64,000 bases of DNA from Agapetus fuscipes. Lineage: Eukaryota; Arthropoda; Insecta; Trichoptera; Glossosomatidae. Position 1 is the stretch's first letter. Every line of letters begins with the position of its first letter. The notes under the pieces were generated by a model that searched no databases, was not told the DNA's origin, and saw only the letters and a program-made list of their open reading frames with translations. Both the position numbers and the translations under genes were made by a program. Where the stretch lies: the NCBI GenBank assembly GCA_951799405.1, contig OX637344.1:12028001-12092000 (forward strand), in the 5' to 3' direction. Shown here piece by piece: positions 10,356 to 22,066 of this stretch.

Positions 10356-11651
10356 AAAAAAATGACTTTTGCAATGTTTACTTGTATATAGCTTTTCAAT
10401 GACCTGAATATCAATTGAATAAGTAAATTTACAGATTATGTTATTTACACTATTCAGCTTTTTTTTCTATTCTAAGCTTTATTCAGTAAAATAAATATTT
10501 ATATTATTATTTAATTATCTTAGTATTATTTTAAAATTGTTTCTAGACTACTCATGGGATACAAGCTTTTTTTCAATTAACAATATTGAATATATTGAGG
10601 ACTTTCAATTTATTTATTTGTATTTTAATTAAAATTATGGCTATAGGCTGACCAACCCAAATATTAAAAATCGGTATGATCTTTTTCAATATTTCTCAGT
10701 TTCAAAATTTAAATCCGCATCGCTTCGACAACCAGCTTTGAAAATGTTTTCCGCTCATGAGAACGAAAAATTAGCAGTCAAAATAACTGCAAATAAAACA
10801 TGGACTAACCCTAATGAATCCAAAGAAAATTAAAAAATACCGAAAGTTTAACGAAAAAAACTTTTTTTTGTTAAAATAGCTGGTCACAATGTTTCTTTAC
10901 CATTATTATTCTTCCGTTGTAAATGAATACACCGCCTCCTCCTACCCTTACAAAAAAAATAAAGACGCCTACTTTGATGACGCTCTCCATCCCCTTTCCG
11001 ACGCAAAAATATTCCTATCAGGCGATATTGAATTTTAATACCTTATTGTTTTAATAAAACCACACCTATAACACCCCTCAAAATTCGGAGTATCTTCTCC
11101 TTTCCCACCAAAGAGTGAGATACCTTTAATACCCCCAAAAGAATGGGGTACCTTTCTTCATTCTCGAAAAATTTGTGCCTTTCCCCCCCCCACAGGGGGT
11201 GTACTCTCCCCTGACTCTCCAAAAATAAGGTGAGAAGATTTGGCAAACTTTACATTCATATTTTTTCATCCCGCTATTCCCAAGTCTCCCCTTTTTATGC
11301 TAAACAAAATTTTGATTATAAACTCCTTTATTTATAGCGCTTCCAATTTTAACTACCCCAAACTTCCAACCAATCTTCGGGAATATTCCGGAATAATAGA
11401 GTTGTTCCCAAGCAATAGCTAGTCTTTTTCGCAGGGGCCAAACAACAAATGAAATTAATTTACAAAAACATGGGAAAAGGATCAACTATTTTTTATTGTA
11501 CAAACTATGAATATTTTACTGATACACATTTTGTAATTAGTTTTCAGCGACTCTAGTCACATAGATCAGTGACGTTTGATCGCCGAGCAAAAAAACTTTT
11601 TTTTGAAGAATATTTTTTACAGCCTTAGACTTTATTTCTTTTTATATATAG
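10356..11651. other. Intronic DNA, no feature seen
   Basis: AT-rich first half and a C/T-richer part at 10920-11230. No repeat match or exon seen. Confidence 0.4.
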
Positions 11652-11704
11652 TTAAAGCACATTTTTGTTCGTGTGATACACCTCAAGGGCCCTTTGCGCG
11701 CTAG
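11652..11704 (-). repeat. LINE/RepA 3'-tail fragment
   Basis: gtgtgatacacctcaagggc followed by cctttgcgcg resembles the reversed 3' tail shared by the LINE at 24130 and RepA. A short, isolated piece. Confidence 0.5.
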
Positions 11705-12270
11705 TTTATTTCTCATTCCTTTGTTTGTGTTTTCGAAATGAATTAAAATGCAGATGTTTGCTCGCCGACTGAGACGGCTTCAATATTTGAAGCATTAGAT
11801 AAAATTTTATCTGCGCGCAATTTGTGAAGGAATTACCACATTATCCCCGAACGTTTATTGCGAAGTATGGCAGGCGGAGAGTGTGCGCAGAACAGGAATG
11901 AAATGAGCGAAAACAGAGCATTATTATTTAGGTATCTTTTACGAAATTATTTCAGCAATTGAAAAAATATGTACAATTTGCGTTTTTTGTGTGGATAAAA
12001 CTCTCTACCATACAGACGCGTGCAATGGGTAGAGTCAAATACATTTCAGATTAATTATTATTTTTACACAGGTAAAGGGGAGCAGGGTCGATTCTTTAAA
12101 TTCTGTAATCTGATCGAAATCCAACTTCATGCGATGCATTTCGTAAGTAATCTACACGTTTTCTTAAAGTTTGGACTAAATCTGTTCAGCGATTTAGCCA
12201 ATCATAGCGAGCATCGATTTCAGTCTCTCTATTTTAGTCTTTTTTTCTTTTAGAAGATCCTTAAGTTTCA

Positions 12271-12365
12271 TTTGTACTGCACGCTCACAAGCACCACACG
12301 TAAGTTTGCGCCTGCACATGCTGCAAAAGTACTCACAAAACAAAAACCTTAATCTCAAATAAATA
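12271..12365 (-). repeat. RepC fragment
   Basis: cgctcacaagcaccacacgt, tttgcgcctgcacatgctgc and accttaatctcaaata match the middle of reversed RepC. The flanking RepC blocks are missing. Confidence 0.6.
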
Positions 12366-12424
12366 AAGGAAAAGATGTATCTACTCGTAATATATTAATG
12401 TTTCGCTCTATGATAAAACAGAAC

Positions 12425-12696
12425 AGGGATAAAACAACACATGACATTGCATCACATGACAGAACATCGTATGACAGTACGTAACGTGACAAAACAACAC
12501 AATGACGAACCATAACAGGAAAGTACATCACAATGGCACAACATCACAAGACAAAACAACACTATTAAAAAAAACAGAACGTGTGTTTTTGTCATGTGAT
12601 GTTCTCTCATGTGATGTACTTTCATTATGACGTACCAACTGTCATGTAATGTTATATCATGTGTTTATTTGTCCTGTGCTGTTTTATCCCGTCACC
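12425..12696. repeat. Palindromic array of a 15-bp minisatellite
   Basis: Left arm (12441-12562): eight units of about 15 bp of the type atgacaaaacatcac. Right arm (12591-12693): the reverse complement, about six units of the type gtgatgttttgtcat. A short A-rich spacer separates them. The same 15-mer forms the array at 15176-15298. Confidence 0.85.
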
Positions 12697-13148
12697 ACTA
12701 ATGCTTACATCTGTCATACAAATAAAACTTGCGTCAAACAATAAAGAGGTTACAGTAACCGAAACAGCAATTAAAAATCAGCTCTTTCTTATTGGGAATT
12801 AGAGAGTGTCAAAATTACTGCCGCAAGCCGTCAAAGCAAATAATAAATTTCCTTTTTTTTTTGAAAAGTGAAGGGTAGATTCTTACCCTTTCACACTGTC
12901 TGATTATTTGACGTAGCCACCTCGGGGGTTGTGGTCACAGAAAGGATTTATATTTTTCCCCAACAGGGAGGGTGAAAATTCTAACAAATTTATTGAAAGG
13001 TGGTAAATAAACAGTGTTTTTTTTAAGTATTTGTAGAAAGGAAGGAATCGAAAAGTAAGGGAGTAAGAGTAAATAAAACTGAGAGAGAAGGTTTATTATT
13101 GAGAAAAAATTGTTGAAAAAGATTTCTTTGATTTTTTGTAATTAGACT

Positions 13149-13340
13149 TTTCTTGACTAATAGGTTGGTATGAAGCTACGCTCCTATGCTGTAAAGACTT
13201 GGTTTACTTTTGCCTATGCCACCCCGGTTTCGAGTACAGACGGCAGGGCAGGGGTTGCAAAGTTTATGTTTATGTGAGGTTTGTTTTATTTTGTGTGTAC
13301 TCATGCAGCATGTGTAAGCATTTGTAGCTGTACAAATGTA
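13149..13340 (+). mobile_element. RepC SINE-like repeat, 3' truncated
   Basis: cttgactaataggttggtat start, ggtttacttttgcctatgcc, then gcagcatgtgtaagc. The (AGATT)n tail is absent. Confidence 0.75.
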
Positions 13341-14060
13341 CACACATTTGTAGAGCTACTGGTCAACCAATAGTGGAATAGCGGCTGGATACAATCACAA
13401 GAACTAAAAGCTGGAAAAAATGCCATCGTATCTTTTAATCAGTATTTTGAAACAACACACGACACCACACAACACTACGCAGCTATCAGCCCTGCACAAA
13501 GGATCAGGACATCAACCACCACATCACCAACACCTCTCCAGCACTACAACTAGTAACTCTAGATTATCTGAAATCTAAGTAGTCTCCCGCAAAGGATTCC
13601 TTAAAGAAAATATTGTGAATTCAGAATTTTCGAAGTTAAAATTATTTCTGAGATTTCACCTGTTTTTGCTAGGGGTAGTTTTGTAAGGGTAAATAAATGT
13701 ATTTATCGGATTATTTCACGTCTAATACCCCAAGGCGCCGCCGGGAGGGGGGAGGTGGTGAGACCGGCGACTGAAAAACCCACCCCTTCTTTCTACGACC
13801 ACAAAACCACCCCCATCAGGTGAAATCCGGTTCTCTGTTATAATAAACAGAAAATGAATCAAAACTTGCAGTGTGATTTTTTGCAATTAATTAATGGACA
13901 AGTATTTGTATTTGACTGTTACTAAAACTTTTTTCCCTTTCCACTCAAGGTGGCCAAAGCCCTTAGTTACTATGTTCTTAATAACAAAATATATACAAGT
14001 TATACGAATTCTTTTTTTCTTATTTTTTTAGTTTAGAAACATATTTAGCTAAACATACTG
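13341..14060. other. Intronic DNA, low-complexity patches
   Basis: A CA-rich patch at 13450-13560 and a GC-rich patch at 13725-13830. No repeat family or exon recognised. Confidence 0.4.
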
Positions 14061-14329
14061 TATAACTTCTTGTCGCGAGTGGAACCTATTTATTTTTACG
14101 AGTAAGCAGGCCGACGACCATACGCCAACCATTTCAGTTGATGTAAGGGTTTTTCAACCTTCGAGGAGGCCGGTACGCAGTTGCTGTGAAGGTTAAATAA
14201 ACCTTTTATTTTGGGTGTAAAATATTGTTAAACCATGAAATACGTCATTTCTGACACCCACGGTGGGATTCGAACCCGAGGTCTCGGCATGCAATTCAAG
14301 CACTCTGCCAACTGAGCTATCGACCGGAC
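14061..14329 (-). mobile_element. RepB tRNA-derived SINE, full length
   Basis: Reverse copy with a well-preserved tRNA-like head at 14255-14329. On the minus strand it reads tagctcagttgg (A box) and ggttcgaatccc (B box). The body includes aacctatttatttttacg and tataacttcttg. The tRNA-like part alone might be mistaken for a tRNA gene, but the same body follows it in other copies. Confidence 0.9.
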
Positions 14330-14655
14330 TAACAATTTCTGTAAACGTCTATTCGTAAGTAGATATAGAAATAAACTTTTCTATGTTTGTATATGTAGTT
14401 GTTTGCATTTAAAATCAAAGGAAAATATCAGATATATATAATCCACAAACTTCGTATTTTCGTTTTAGTTGATTAACCCGACACTAATTCAGATTCATTT
14501 ACTTCAATACCTTTTGAATGGGATTTTCTAGGACTTTCCTTTTGAATAGGACTTTCTAGGACAAAGAGTGCAGCTCTTTCTGCCATCAATATCGCCTCTA
14601 TCCAGTCTCTTTGACTTTGTCGTTGTGTCTGTGTTACAGGAAAAATATAATGTCT

Positions 14656-14790
14656 AGGAATTGTACCAATAGAATATCTAGGAATTGTAATAATAGAATG
14701 TCAAGGAATTGTGCCAATAGAATTCCTAGGAATTGTACCAATAGAATTCCTAGGAATTGTACCTGTATAATTACTAGGAATGGTATGTTA
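14656..14790 (+). repeat. 24-bp minisatellite, six units
   Basis: Units of aggaattgtaccaatagaa plus ttcct start at 14656, 14680, 14704, 14728, 14752 and 14776, exactly 24 bp apart. Because 24 is a multiple of three, both strands stay open as 8-residue repeats; I do not regard these as genes. Confidence 0.95.
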
Positions 14791-15175
14791 GTTTGACAAT
14801 AGTAAACGTAGTAGGTACATGATAATGTAACATTATGAAATATGTAAAATAAAATTTTAAGGTTCTTTTGTTTTTTTGTAAGGAAACGAAAATATTTCCT
14901 AGAGATTGTATGCAATTCCTGAAAATATTTAGGAAATGACTTAAACTATAAACAATGATACTTTGAAAGTGGGAGAAAAAAATATTGTCACTTGGCCAGG
15001 TAAAGGCATGACATTATATCATAACTTAAAATATTGTCGGTAGAAAGAAAATGCACTTAAACGATTCGTACTGCATTTAAGACAACTGTCACTGGTATGT
15101 ATTTAACAATGCTGTAAATTAACAAAAAAAATGTTTATTAACTATGAGTGACGTCACGTTGACTGTTTTAGGTAT

Positions 15176-15298
15176 GTGATGTTTTGTCATGTGATGTTTT
15201 GCCATGTGATGCACTGTCATTGTAATGTTCTCTCATGTGTCGTTCTGTCATGTATCGTTATATCATGTATCGTTTTGTCTCTGTGTCGTTCTAACATG
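15176..15298 (+). repeat. 15-bp minisatellite, eight units
   Basis: Units of gtgatgttttgtcat start at about 15176, 15191, 15206, 15222, 15237, 15252, 15267 and 15283, drifting to gtatcgttttgtct towards the right. Same unit as the palindromic array at 12425-12696. Confidence 0.9.
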
Positions 15299-15597
15299 GA
15301 ACCGTTCTACACTCGGTATATACAGGTAGATTGCAATGGAGCTTACTGTGAGGAAAAACCGTCGCTTTTAACGTTTTCTTACTTCCCGCGTTTATCACGG
15401 CTGAGAGACCAATAACCCGCTCTTTATAAATAGCGCTACCCATCGAGCTTAATTAATAACTTCAAATGAAATAGAGAAACAAACATCAAAAGGACACCAC
15501 TCCTTATTCACTCGTACCACCTGTCTGCCGATAATCTGCTTCGCCAGGTAAATTCAGCTTCTTTTACATCATTTTTTCTCTTTATTAATTTGTTTTT

Positions 15598-16121
15598 CTT
15601 GACTGATAGTTAAATATGAAGCTGACCTGCTATGTATGGTGTAAAAACTTTCACGCAAGTTTCAGGGAAAGGCGGCAGGAGTTGCAAGGTTTTTGTTCAT
15701 GTGAAGTTTGCTTACTTTTTTATTCACGTTCCTGGACTAATAGGCCAGTATGATGCTGACCTCTCATTTAGTACAAAAATTGGTTCTCTTTTGTCAACGC
15801 CACCTAGGTTTCAGACAAAGACGAAAGGAGTAGCAAGGTTTATGTTCATGTGAAGTTTGGTTCATTTTCTAAGTACACATTGTTCACGTTCCTTGACTAA
15901 TAGGCTAGTGTGAAGTTGACATCCCATGCTATAAAAAATGGTCAGCGCCACCCAGGTTTCAAGACAAAGGTGACGGGGTTGCAAGATTATGTTCATGTGA
16001 TGTTATATTTATTTTAAAGCATTTGTAAGGGTGAACTAGCACGTGTCTGTTTGTGGGTGTGAATTGAAATATGAGCCTTAAATGTCAATATATCTTAGCA
16101 TCTTAGATTATATAGATTTTT
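15598..16121 (+). mobile_element. RepC cluster with three tandem 5' modules
   Basis: RepC heads start at 15598 (cttgactgatag), 15731 (cctggactaatag) and 15891 (ccttgactaatag). Each runs to the gttcatgtga block; only the last continues to the tail (cttagcatcttagattat). Confidence 0.85.
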
Positions 16122-16766
16122 ATCATCAAGGTCGACAGAAACCTTCTCTCCATCTATTTTAAAGAGAAGTATAAAAAGGTAATAAAATATATTTTTTGGA
16201 CGGATTTTTTCCTCTCTTTTTCTTCTTCCTCTTCTATCTATTTCTGTCACACCCCCTCCCCCTCGCCGTCTTGTAGACGTGCATACTCCCCGTCCCTCCC
16301 ACGGTGGTCCTGTGTGTCTGGCTAATATTAATGAATGAAAACAGCTGTGCTCCAACATTGACAATGTTCTCTTTGGTTAATTCTCAGATGAGATACTGGT
16401 TGAGATACACTCATTCGCTACAAAATTTTATGTGAAAATGATCTGTTAGCAAAATTAGCATTAAATATTGGGAATTTGAAGTACCTATATTTTAGAATTG
16501 GAGACAATGTTTAAAGTGATAATTATTGTTACATACCCAAGCATGTTTATAATCTGCGTCCCAGGGTACGCAGTGATTTGTGCCAATTTTTGTTGTTAAA
16601 AATCAGTTCAGCCTCAGTCGCTGTGCAGGGAGGGTGCGGTGTCTCTTGGAGACGTTGGCTACGTCGAGGATTATGTATGATCTCCCATAACAGATCTTCT
16701 AATATCAGAAAAATTTAACTACTTAACAGTGTAGTCATTATAATTGTAAACAGAACATATCATACA
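16122..16766. other. Intronic DNA, no feature seen
   Basis: A pyrimidine-rich patch at 16200-16320, otherwise A/T-rich. No repeat or exon recognised. Confidence 0.4.
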
Positions 16767-17055
16767 GACCGGTCCGTAGTCCAGTGGTAACACTTCGGAT
16801 TCGTCAATGGAAGGTTGTGGGTTCGAATTCCGGCGGAGCACAAAAAAATACCATTTATATTTTCAAATTTGCTCTTCGCTGGGTTGAAAAATTCATAAAC
16901 CTTTACCAAAGACCGGTCATCAAAAGGTCCATTCAGCCTTACAGCAACTAAGCCTTGCTTGAGAATGGCACTTTCTACAGCGACGACCAAACTTGCAGAG
17001 GACTCTTAAGGTGCGATACACACAAAACAGTGGTCACCAAATAAATCAGCCTAAT
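16767..17055 (+). mobile_element. RepA tRNA-derived SINE, full length
   Basis: Reference copy. The tRNA-like head is gaccggtccgtagtccagtg with B box gggttcgaattcc, followed by cggcggagcac, a body with cttcgctgggttgaaaaatt and gcttgagaatggc, and a 3' tail tcttaaggtgcgatacacac then accaaataaatcagcc. Confidence 0.92.
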
Positions 17056-17176
17056 TTAATTGAATTTAATAACCTGTAGAAACTCTCGACGTGGTCGTCC
17101 TGGGTCTTGAGGTTCTTTATAGAAGATCTTCCTTCGTTTTGTGGTCGGGTTATAGAGACTCTGATGATGATGATTT

Positions 17177-17413
17177 GTTGGCGCTATGGACGAGTAGTTA
17201 ACGCAGTGGTAGTACTTCTATATTTTGAAATAAAACAGTGCTATTTCAACCCCCGTCAGGACCTCTTAGCGATTACTTTGACCCTGAATAACAGATGTCA
17301 TTAGTTGATCAAAAATTAAATTAAGTTTAAACATAAATAATAAATTGATTAATAAATACCAGTTTCTGGCAGGCCAAAATAGATTGCTAAATAATTGCAT
17401 TCCTCTTCATGAA
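17177..17413 (+). mobile_element. RepD SINE, diverged
   Basis: Head ggcgctatggacgagtagtt, then tttgaccctgaataacagat, and the family 3' end ccagtttctggcaggccaaa followed by ttgcattcctcttcat. It matches 22067-22306 and 46968-47215 in opposite orientation. Confidence 0.75.
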
Positions 17414-17584
17414 TTTATTAAAATAAAATAAAATGAGGATAGACTGAATTCTGCAACCACCGTCTGGACGCTCTTGCCTTGACTAAATAAATGAGTTACG
17501 TAAATATGTATCTGAGCAATAAATCAGTCGGGTGGGCTAGCCAAAAAAAGCTTAAAAAATGTTTTCACGTAAATAGATGATTCA

Positions 17585-17810
17585 TAGAGAAAAAGTAACG
17601 CTAGTGTAAAACTTAAGCGTTTGCGAAAACATGTATGGAAAATAATACAGCATATCTATTGGGCGTTTACGTTTCCATACTTTGTTTAACTCAGAGAAAA
17701 AATGATAATTTTACGTGTAAGCTCAACTATAGCGTATAGAAAATTGCATTCAGAATAAAACAGCGTATCTATTGAACGTTTTTGTTTCAATACTTTTTTA
17801 CTACGCTGTG
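17585..17810 (+). repeat. Two degenerate RepH copies
   Basis: cgtttacgtttccatacttt and cgtttttgtttcaatacttt sit 115 bp apart after similar leaders (acagcatatctattg, acagcgtatctattg). The relation to RepH is weak. Confidence 0.4.
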
Positions 17811-18083
17811 TTTGAGTTGTAACGTTATACTTTATACTTCAGAAAAAGATGTGAAATAGTCGAAAAGTGAATGAGTCCTCAATGTAAATACAAACGGACG
17901 AAAATAACAAAACGTGTTTTTATTTTGGTTTTTTTTTAACTTGTTTTTCAACAGGGAAAAAGACAGTCTGAATCATTTAAGTGTATGGATATTAAGGAAA
18001 ACTTCTTAATGTAAAAACAGACGCATGCAGTATATAGATGCATTTAGTAAATAAAACAATAAAAAACTAAGCCAAAATAAAAA

Positions 18084-18315
18084 CTCTTTGACTAATAGGT
18101 TGGTATAAAGCTGGCCCCCCGTGCTGTAAAAGTTGGTTCACTTTTGCCAATGCCACTTCGGTTTCAGGGAAGTTGCGGCAGGAGTGCAAAATTTATGTTT
18201 TTAACGTGAGGTTTGGTTTATTTTGTAAGTGCAAATGCTGTATATGTAAACGCGAACTTACATATGCCGACATATTCATTAAATGCCAATATATCTTTGC
18301 AACTTACATTATAGA
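18084..18315 (+). mobile_element. RepC SINE-like repeat
   Basis: tttgactaataggttggtat, ggttcacttttgccaatgcc, tttcagggaag, and a tail region tctttgcaacttacattat. Confidence 0.85.
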
Positions 18316-19284
18316 ATAATTCGATTAACAAGTTATTGTTATTTCCAAGTCAAACAACTACATTTTTACATTTGCGTCTTTTTACTAAAGATATCAGCAT
18401 TCCTGTGGAATTGTTGCTAGCTCAAAAGTAGCTCGAAAAATCAAATACAAAAGATGAGATTACTGGGGATCCGCTCCGGATGCAGCTAGCAGCATCAATG
18501 AAGTAAAGTATCGAAAATGATGCAATTTTTTTTTTTGGAACCATGACCGCTTTCACACTGTGACTGAGATATATTTGTTGTTATTATTATTATTATTATT
18601 GTTATTAATATATTGCCACCCGTGAGAGAGACGTCCCCTGGCTTATAAATCGATTCTGAAACAACTCTTGCCGGACCATCCGTCTGTCCAGACAGCTAAC
18701 TAAGAACAGAGGCGAAGCAAGTAGGTAGTTACAAAAAATTATACAACAGATTTGTATTTTTTTTTCTTTTTTTTTGTACCCCATAATGTCAAAACTTCAT
18801 TATTTTTTTGTAAACTTTCCAGAACTTTTTTGAAAATAAATATTTGAGATAAGAGGTCATTTTAGACCTCCTTCAGTTCCGATAGTTACATACATAATAA
18901 TTTGAGTATGAATTCTATCCAAAATTTGCATTCATTTATTGGTCAACAATTTCTGACATCATACATCAGTTTAATATATTGAATGCACTTATTTACATAT
19001 ATCTGCTATATAATCCTTCAGCCCTCAACCGATTTTATTTTTTCATGAAACGTGTATATTTTTTCGGCCCTGTGTTGCGTATAGCTGCTCTCTTTACCTG
19101 TGGAAATAAATTGATTTCACATGCCCAAATGGCGTTGAGAAACACAGTAGATAGGCAAAATATCTAGACTAAATATCTTGTTCTAAGAAAAAAAGAAAGA
19201 TCAAACGTCAAAGAAAAAAACCTAATTTAGTCAAATAACGATTTCGGTTTTCGATCATCTACCTTCATGTCCTCCATTGCGGTT
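18316..19284. other. Intronic DNA with a small (ATT)n microsatellite
   Basis: An ATT microsatellite at 18577-18602. Otherwise A/T-rich and without recognised features. Confidence 0.45.
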
Positions 19285-19435
19285 GTAAATATTTATTGAA
19301 TATTTTTTATAAAAAATATCTCGTCGAAAAATATTTAAGTATAAATGTTTATTAAATATTTTTCTATAAGATATCTCATCGAAAACTATTTAAATATACA
19401 TGTTAATTAAATATTTTTCGACGAGATATCTTGTC
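19285..19435. repeat. A/T-rich tandem repeat, ~62-bp unit
   Basis: About 2.5 units built on tttattaaatatttttc and gatatctcatcgaaaa. The last unit carries ttcgacgagatatc, which can fold back on the first tatctcgtcgaa. Confidence 0.65.
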
Positions 19436-19740
19436 GCGTCACACTGCGGCCCTTTGGATGACGCCGTAACCCCATAAATAAGCTCTTCGCTCGCACCTGG
19501 CGCGCATATTTCTGGATCGGCGCGCGCGGGCGGGGACATCACTTATCGGAAAAAACTGAAAAACCGAAAATTCAGAAAAGTCTCGGCGGTGGGCGGCTGC
19601 CGAACACGGTGGGCGGGACTCGATACGCTACTGACGAGCCGCGCAATAAACGCTGACGGTCCATCTTGTCGCGGGAGATTGTGACACATCCTCGGGTGAC
19701 GCGGTCAGCCTATTCTAGATCTTCAGTGTCATAATTTGGA
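19436..19740. other. GC-rich island, candidate regulatory DNA
   Basis: Clearly G+C-rich (tcggcgcgcgcgggcggg, cggtgggcggctgccg, acgagccgcgcaataaacgc) between two tandem-repeat blocks, and unique in the window. No open frame of note. An intronic promoter or enhancer is possible but unproven. Confidence 0.35.
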
Positions 19741-19774
19741 GATTCAAGATTCGACCGTTTGCAGCTAGAAATTA

Positions 19775-20080
19775 AAATATTTGAGACAAGATCATTAGTC
19801 TATTAGGGGTGTGCAAAATGTCTTGTCAAAAATGCGTTCCTTAAAAAATGTACATATTAGAGGCAAGATCAGTCTATTAGGGGTGCGAGAAATGTCTCGT
19901 CAAAGATCAAAGATGTGTTTTAAATGAAATGAACATATTGAAGGCAAGATCATTTGTCTATGAGAGGTGTTAAAAATGTCTCGTCTAAAATGTGTTCTTT
20001 AACAGACTAAACATATTAGAGACAAGATCATTAGTCTATCAAAGGTGTGTGAGATGTGTCATGTCAACTCTCACAAAATT
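19775..20080 (+). repeat. ~79-bp tandem repeat, four units
   Basis: Units with acatattagagacaagatca and gtctattaggggtg begin near 19783, 19860, 19940 and 20019, each containing atgtctcgtc(a/t)aaaatg. They are moderately diverged. Confidence 0.85.
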
Positions 20081-20240
20081 AAAATACTATAGATAAAAAT
20101 AATGGTTTATTCATTATTCCATATCCCTTTTCGACCCTTGATCTTCAGTTTTATTTTATAAAATAAATAGTATATGACAGAATATCTCTTCAAAAGATAA
20201 CTAACAAATTTATTCATATTCATAGGCATAATAATAGCCG

Positions 20241-20650
20241 CCTTAGTCCTAAGAGAAACGTCAAACAAATCGTTCGATTTTCAAATTCAAGCATAGACAA
20301 TGAAATCAAACGGCTATCGGTAGTTTGAATAATTAGTTTTGATTTTTTAACAAAAATCCTCAATACATATTATTTTCAAAACGTTCCAGATTCAAATTAA
20401 TTACCGCCTGAGAGAAACGTCAATTTGGTCGTTAGATTTTCAAATTCAAGCATAGACAATAAAATTGAATTGCTATAAGATATCAAAGTCACTAGTAATT
20501 ATTTTACCTACCGTTTATTTTGTGTTTCATTTGATATTCTATGCTTCGAGCTGGATCGAAATAGATTTCAGACAAAATAAAGGTGTGGACGTTTGCCCGC
20601 CAGTGCAATGAATGGGACATATTATATTTTAATGCGCCGTTCAATGACTT
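20241..20650 (+). repeat. RepL dispersed repeat, copy 1
   Basis: Contains gattttcaaattcaagcata twice (about 20278 and 20438), gagagaaacgtcaa twice, and agctggatcgaaatagattt near the end. An inverted copy is at 24585-24925. Confidence 0.8.
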
Positions 20651-20762
20651 AGTGGGAAAGGCGTTGCGTATAAGAGACGGATTCAAATCTAGATATAAAT
20701 GTAAATTAAATTAATAAAACAGTTTATTTCAGAATCCCTGCAGATTAAGACAATGTAGCTAT

Positions 20763-20992
20763 ATAATCTGTAATCTAAGTTACAAAGATATATTACATTT
20801 AAGATTCATATTAAATGCAATTCTATAAGTTCGAACTTACACATGCAGCAAGTGGATTGACAACATAAAAACCCAACCTCAAATAAGCCCTGCAACCCCG
20901 ACCTTTCCTGAAACAGAAGTGACATTGTCATAGTGAACCAGTTTTTACAGTATGGGAGGTCAGCCTCATACCAACCTATAAGTCAAAGAACA
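20763..20992 (-). mobile_element. RepC SINE-like repeat
   Basis: Reverse copy: taatctaagttacaaagata, tttcctgaaacagaagtgac, ataccaacctataagtcaaa. Confidence 0.9.
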
Positions 20993-21329
20993 AACAATTA
21001 ATTACATTTAAAAAAACAATCACCAAGTAAAATAATAAAACTAAAATGTACAAAATATCTATAAAAATTGTGAATTCAAAACTAACAAGCCTGAAGCATT
21101 TTGGTGTTTCTCACTTTTTACCTTGAACTGAATTAAACAGCCAAAGCTGATTGTCGTGCGTTTTTTTGGTACCGAAAATCATCTCTTAAGTTTCTTGATC
21201 CGTAATATAAAAAATATTGAGAGCTTTTGCCGTATGTTGCCTACCTTATAGACAGATTTGCCTGTACGTGATGCTCGCCCCTGGATGAAATATATTTCTT
21301 ATTCGAAGGAGTATCCACAGTTCATTGAG

Positions 21330-21665
21330 TTTCTGATGATATTTGTCCTGTAGTTGGCCGAATGTTGGGAGCAGCCATTGAAGTATGAGAATTTCCACTC
21401 TCGTGATGTGTTTACCGTGTGCGCATCAATAAAGTGGAGTGTTCATTGGTTGGGCGCGCTACGTCCAGCGTTGCGGAACACTCACGCGGCTAATCGATTT
21501 CAAATGGCCAATATTCGTGGTGAGGACCGGCCCGAAATAGCCGGCAAACTCTGTCACGAGCAGCGGCGAGTGTGCCGCCATTCTGGATGTGCCAAATGCA
21601 TGCAGAACCGTGGACGACAGTTGTTTGGCATTACACGGATGGTTTTATTTGCAATACCAAGCTGA
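21330..21665 (+). other. GC-elevated stretch with a 103-codon open frame
   Basis: Unique DNA, G+C-elevated. A frame opens at 21354 (MAECWEQPL) and stops at 21665, and includes a Cys/His-rich part (CRHSGCAKCMQNRG). The pattern does not match a zinc-finger family I know, and no splice context is convincing apart from an AG just upstream at 21352. It is either regulatory DNA, an unrelated small exon, or chance. Confidence 0.25.
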
Positions 21666-22066
21666 GCGCAAAGTGTCTGAAAAAATCTGCACTGAACCTT
21701 AATTTAAAAAAAAAAACTGGTGTCTATTATCATATATATAAAATCAAACGGATGTATGCATGTTTGTACTGCATGTACTCCTAAACTACTGAACAAATTG
21801 CGATGAAACTTACATGAGTTATTGTGTACATGACAACTTAAGTTTCTGTATAAAAAAAACTGGAGTAGTAAAGAAAATGAGAGCAGGAATATGCTTAAAC
21901 TATTTCTCCCTTATGACAGGGTTTTTTTAGACTTAAGGAAGTGTGCAAAGACACAACACAGTAGATACACATCTGTAGAGATACTGGTCAGTAGTCACCC
22001 CTATCAGAATTTAATTTATTTTTTTATTTATTTTTTTTTATTTTTTATTTTCTTTAAAAAATAGAT

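Noticed and set aside
14259..14329. tRNA gene on the minus strand
   Set aside because: A and B boxes are good, but the same body follows the head in several other copies and the acceptor ends do not pair; it is the head of SINE RepB.
14611..14915. Overlapping small proteins with 8-residue repeats
   Set aside because: Open only because the minisatellite unit is 24 bp; no start, splice or family evidence.
16767..16845. tRNA gene on the plus strand
   Set aside because: It is the head of RepA, which continues into the SINE body and recurs at several loci.
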